Part shown: one piece after another, positions 55,600-56,279 of the stretch | How positions within the stretch are numbered: position 1 is the first letter of the stretch | How the letters are laid out: the number at the start of each line of letters is the position of its first letter | NCBI RefSeq assembly: GCF_002100145.1 | Contig: NZ_JXQD01000029.1 | Span: 89,768-146,046, forward strand | DNA from: Vibrio sp. qd031 | GTDB taxonomy: Bacteria; Pseudomonadota; Gammaproteobacteria; Enterobacterales; Vibrionaceae | Direction of reading: 5' to 3' | Length of the DNA: 56,279 nt | Made by a program: the position numbers and the translations under genes | The notes under the pieces: model-generated | What the model saw: only the letters and a program-made list of their open reading frames with translations | Told to the model about the DNA's origin: nothing | Databases searched by the model: none

Positions 55600-56279
55600 T
55601 GACCTTTCCCCCAACTTAGAGCCATCACTCCGATGAGATTTTTAAGGTTATGCCGCTTGATTGGCATATTCAACTGGCGACATATAATTTAGAGAGCTGT
55701 GTGGCCTTACGTGATTGTAGTGCTCTCTCCATAGGTCAATTTCATACCTCGCTTCATCCAATGTTCTGAACCAGTGCTGATTGAGACACTCATTTCGAAA
55801 CTTACCATTTAGGCTCTCCACGAAAGCATTTTGAGTTGGTTTACCAGGCTGAATAAACGCTAACGTAACAGAGGCTTCCTTCGACCAAAAGAACATCGCT
55901 TTGCTCGTAAACTCGGTTCCATTGTCACAGACAATGTTGTCTGGTTTCCCTCTTGTTTCAATGAGTTGGTCTAAAAATCGGGCGACCTGCTGACCACTGA
56001 TTGACACGGAGACAAGCTGACAAATGAGTTCTCGAGAGTAATCATCAACAACATTGAGGATCCGAAAACGCCGTCCACTGCTTAGCTGATCGGATACAAA
56101 ATCCATCGACCATCGCTGATTAGGACCACTTGGCACGTCCATGATTATACGAGGTCGTTGAAGCTTCTTTCGTTTTTTAGTTCTGACCTGCAAACCTTCT
56201 TCTGTATAAAGACGATATGTGTGCTTTCTATTCACAACTAAACCCTCTGCTTTTAGCAAGCCGTGTAACATGAGATAGC
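55600..56279. mobile_element. IS3-family insertion sequence (IS407-like), partial
   Basis: The left end starts TGACCTTTCCCCC, like ends of IS407-group elements, and interrupts the GNAT gene. The element continues past the window edge, so its right end and target duplication are not visible. Confidence 0.7.
55648..56279 (-). CDS. IS3-family transposase OrfB, N-terminus outside the window
   Basis: The integrase core is complete in the visible part: Asp in RWSMDFVSD, Asp in CDNGTEF and Glu in FVESLNGKFRNECL (D, D, E). The frame is open to the window edge, so the start lies beyond it. The C-terminus NQAA ends 48 bases inside the IS left end. Confidence 0.88.
   Translation of the reverse strand, partial: YLMLHGLLKAEGLVVNRKHTYRLYTEEGLQVRTKKRKKLQRPRIIMDVPSGPNQRWSMDFVSDQLSSGRRFRILNVVDDYSRELICQLVSVSISGQQVARFLDQLIETRGKPDNIVCDNGTEFTSKAMFFWSKEASVTLAFIQPGKPTQNAFVESLNGKFRNECLNQHWFRTLDEARYEIDLWREHYNHVRPHSSLNYMSPVEYANQAA

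Overview
The window reads as part of a gammaproteobacterial chromosome from the Vibrionaceae, probably Vibrio or a close relative. The evidence is gene order and protein similarity. The run suhB / trmJ-iscRSUA-hscBA-fdx-iscX-pepB-ndk-rlmN-pilW-rodZ-ispG-hisS-yfgM-bamB-der-yfgJ / xseA / guaBA is the vibrio arrangement, and most proteins match their E. coli counterparts almost residue for residue in length. The species cannot be fixed from sequence reading alone.

Layout. (1) 1-6.8 kb: greA, yhbY, ftsH, folP, glmM and a small lipoprotein gene. Two inverted copies of a ~160-bp palindromic intergenic repeat flank the yhbY-to-lipoprotein block. rlmE, normally between yhbY and ftsH, is not there, and secG does not follow glmM. 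(2) 6.8-30.8 kb: housekeeping genes for 2'-O methylation of tRNA, iron-sulfur cluster assembly under IscR control, peptidase B, nucleotide metabolism, type IV pilus assembly, cell shape, isoprenoid synthesis, histidyl-tRNA charging, outer-membrane assembly, ribosome assembly and GMP synthesis. Strong intrinsic terminators divide them into transcription units. (3) 30.8-42.3 kb: an orphan PEP-CTERM protein, the glpD/glpR/glpK glycerol regulon with a clear GlpR operator, a three-gene operon of uncertain function that resembles phage replication O/P proteins, and a nitrate ABC transporter preceded by a sigma-54-type promoter.

(4) 42.3 kb to the end is accessory DNA. Four copies of a tmRNA (ssrA) 3'-end-like sequence, all on the minus strand, punctuate it at 42.36, 45.12, 47.57 and 49.43 kb. 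Three copies carry a pair of 9-bp direct repeats with an exact 13-bp period about 65 bp from the core, which look like integrase arm sites. The segments between copies are small modules: a DUF4143 ATPase with a decayed IS3-family element; a hipBA toxin-antitoxin pair closely matching E. coli with a broken zinc-ribbon gene; and a secreted lipoprotein with a zincin motif. Beyond the last copy lie a second, divergent hipBA pair and an integration module (AlpA-like regulator, HTH/zinc-ribbon protein, tyrosine recombinase, serine recombinase). A GNAT gene there is cut short by an IS3-family element that runs off the end of the window.

The most notable signals are the repeated att-like punctuation with arm sites, the two hipBA promoters with four operators each at exact 28- or 30-bp spacing, and the alpA leader, where one hairpin combines a terminator-like U-tract with the ribosome binding site.
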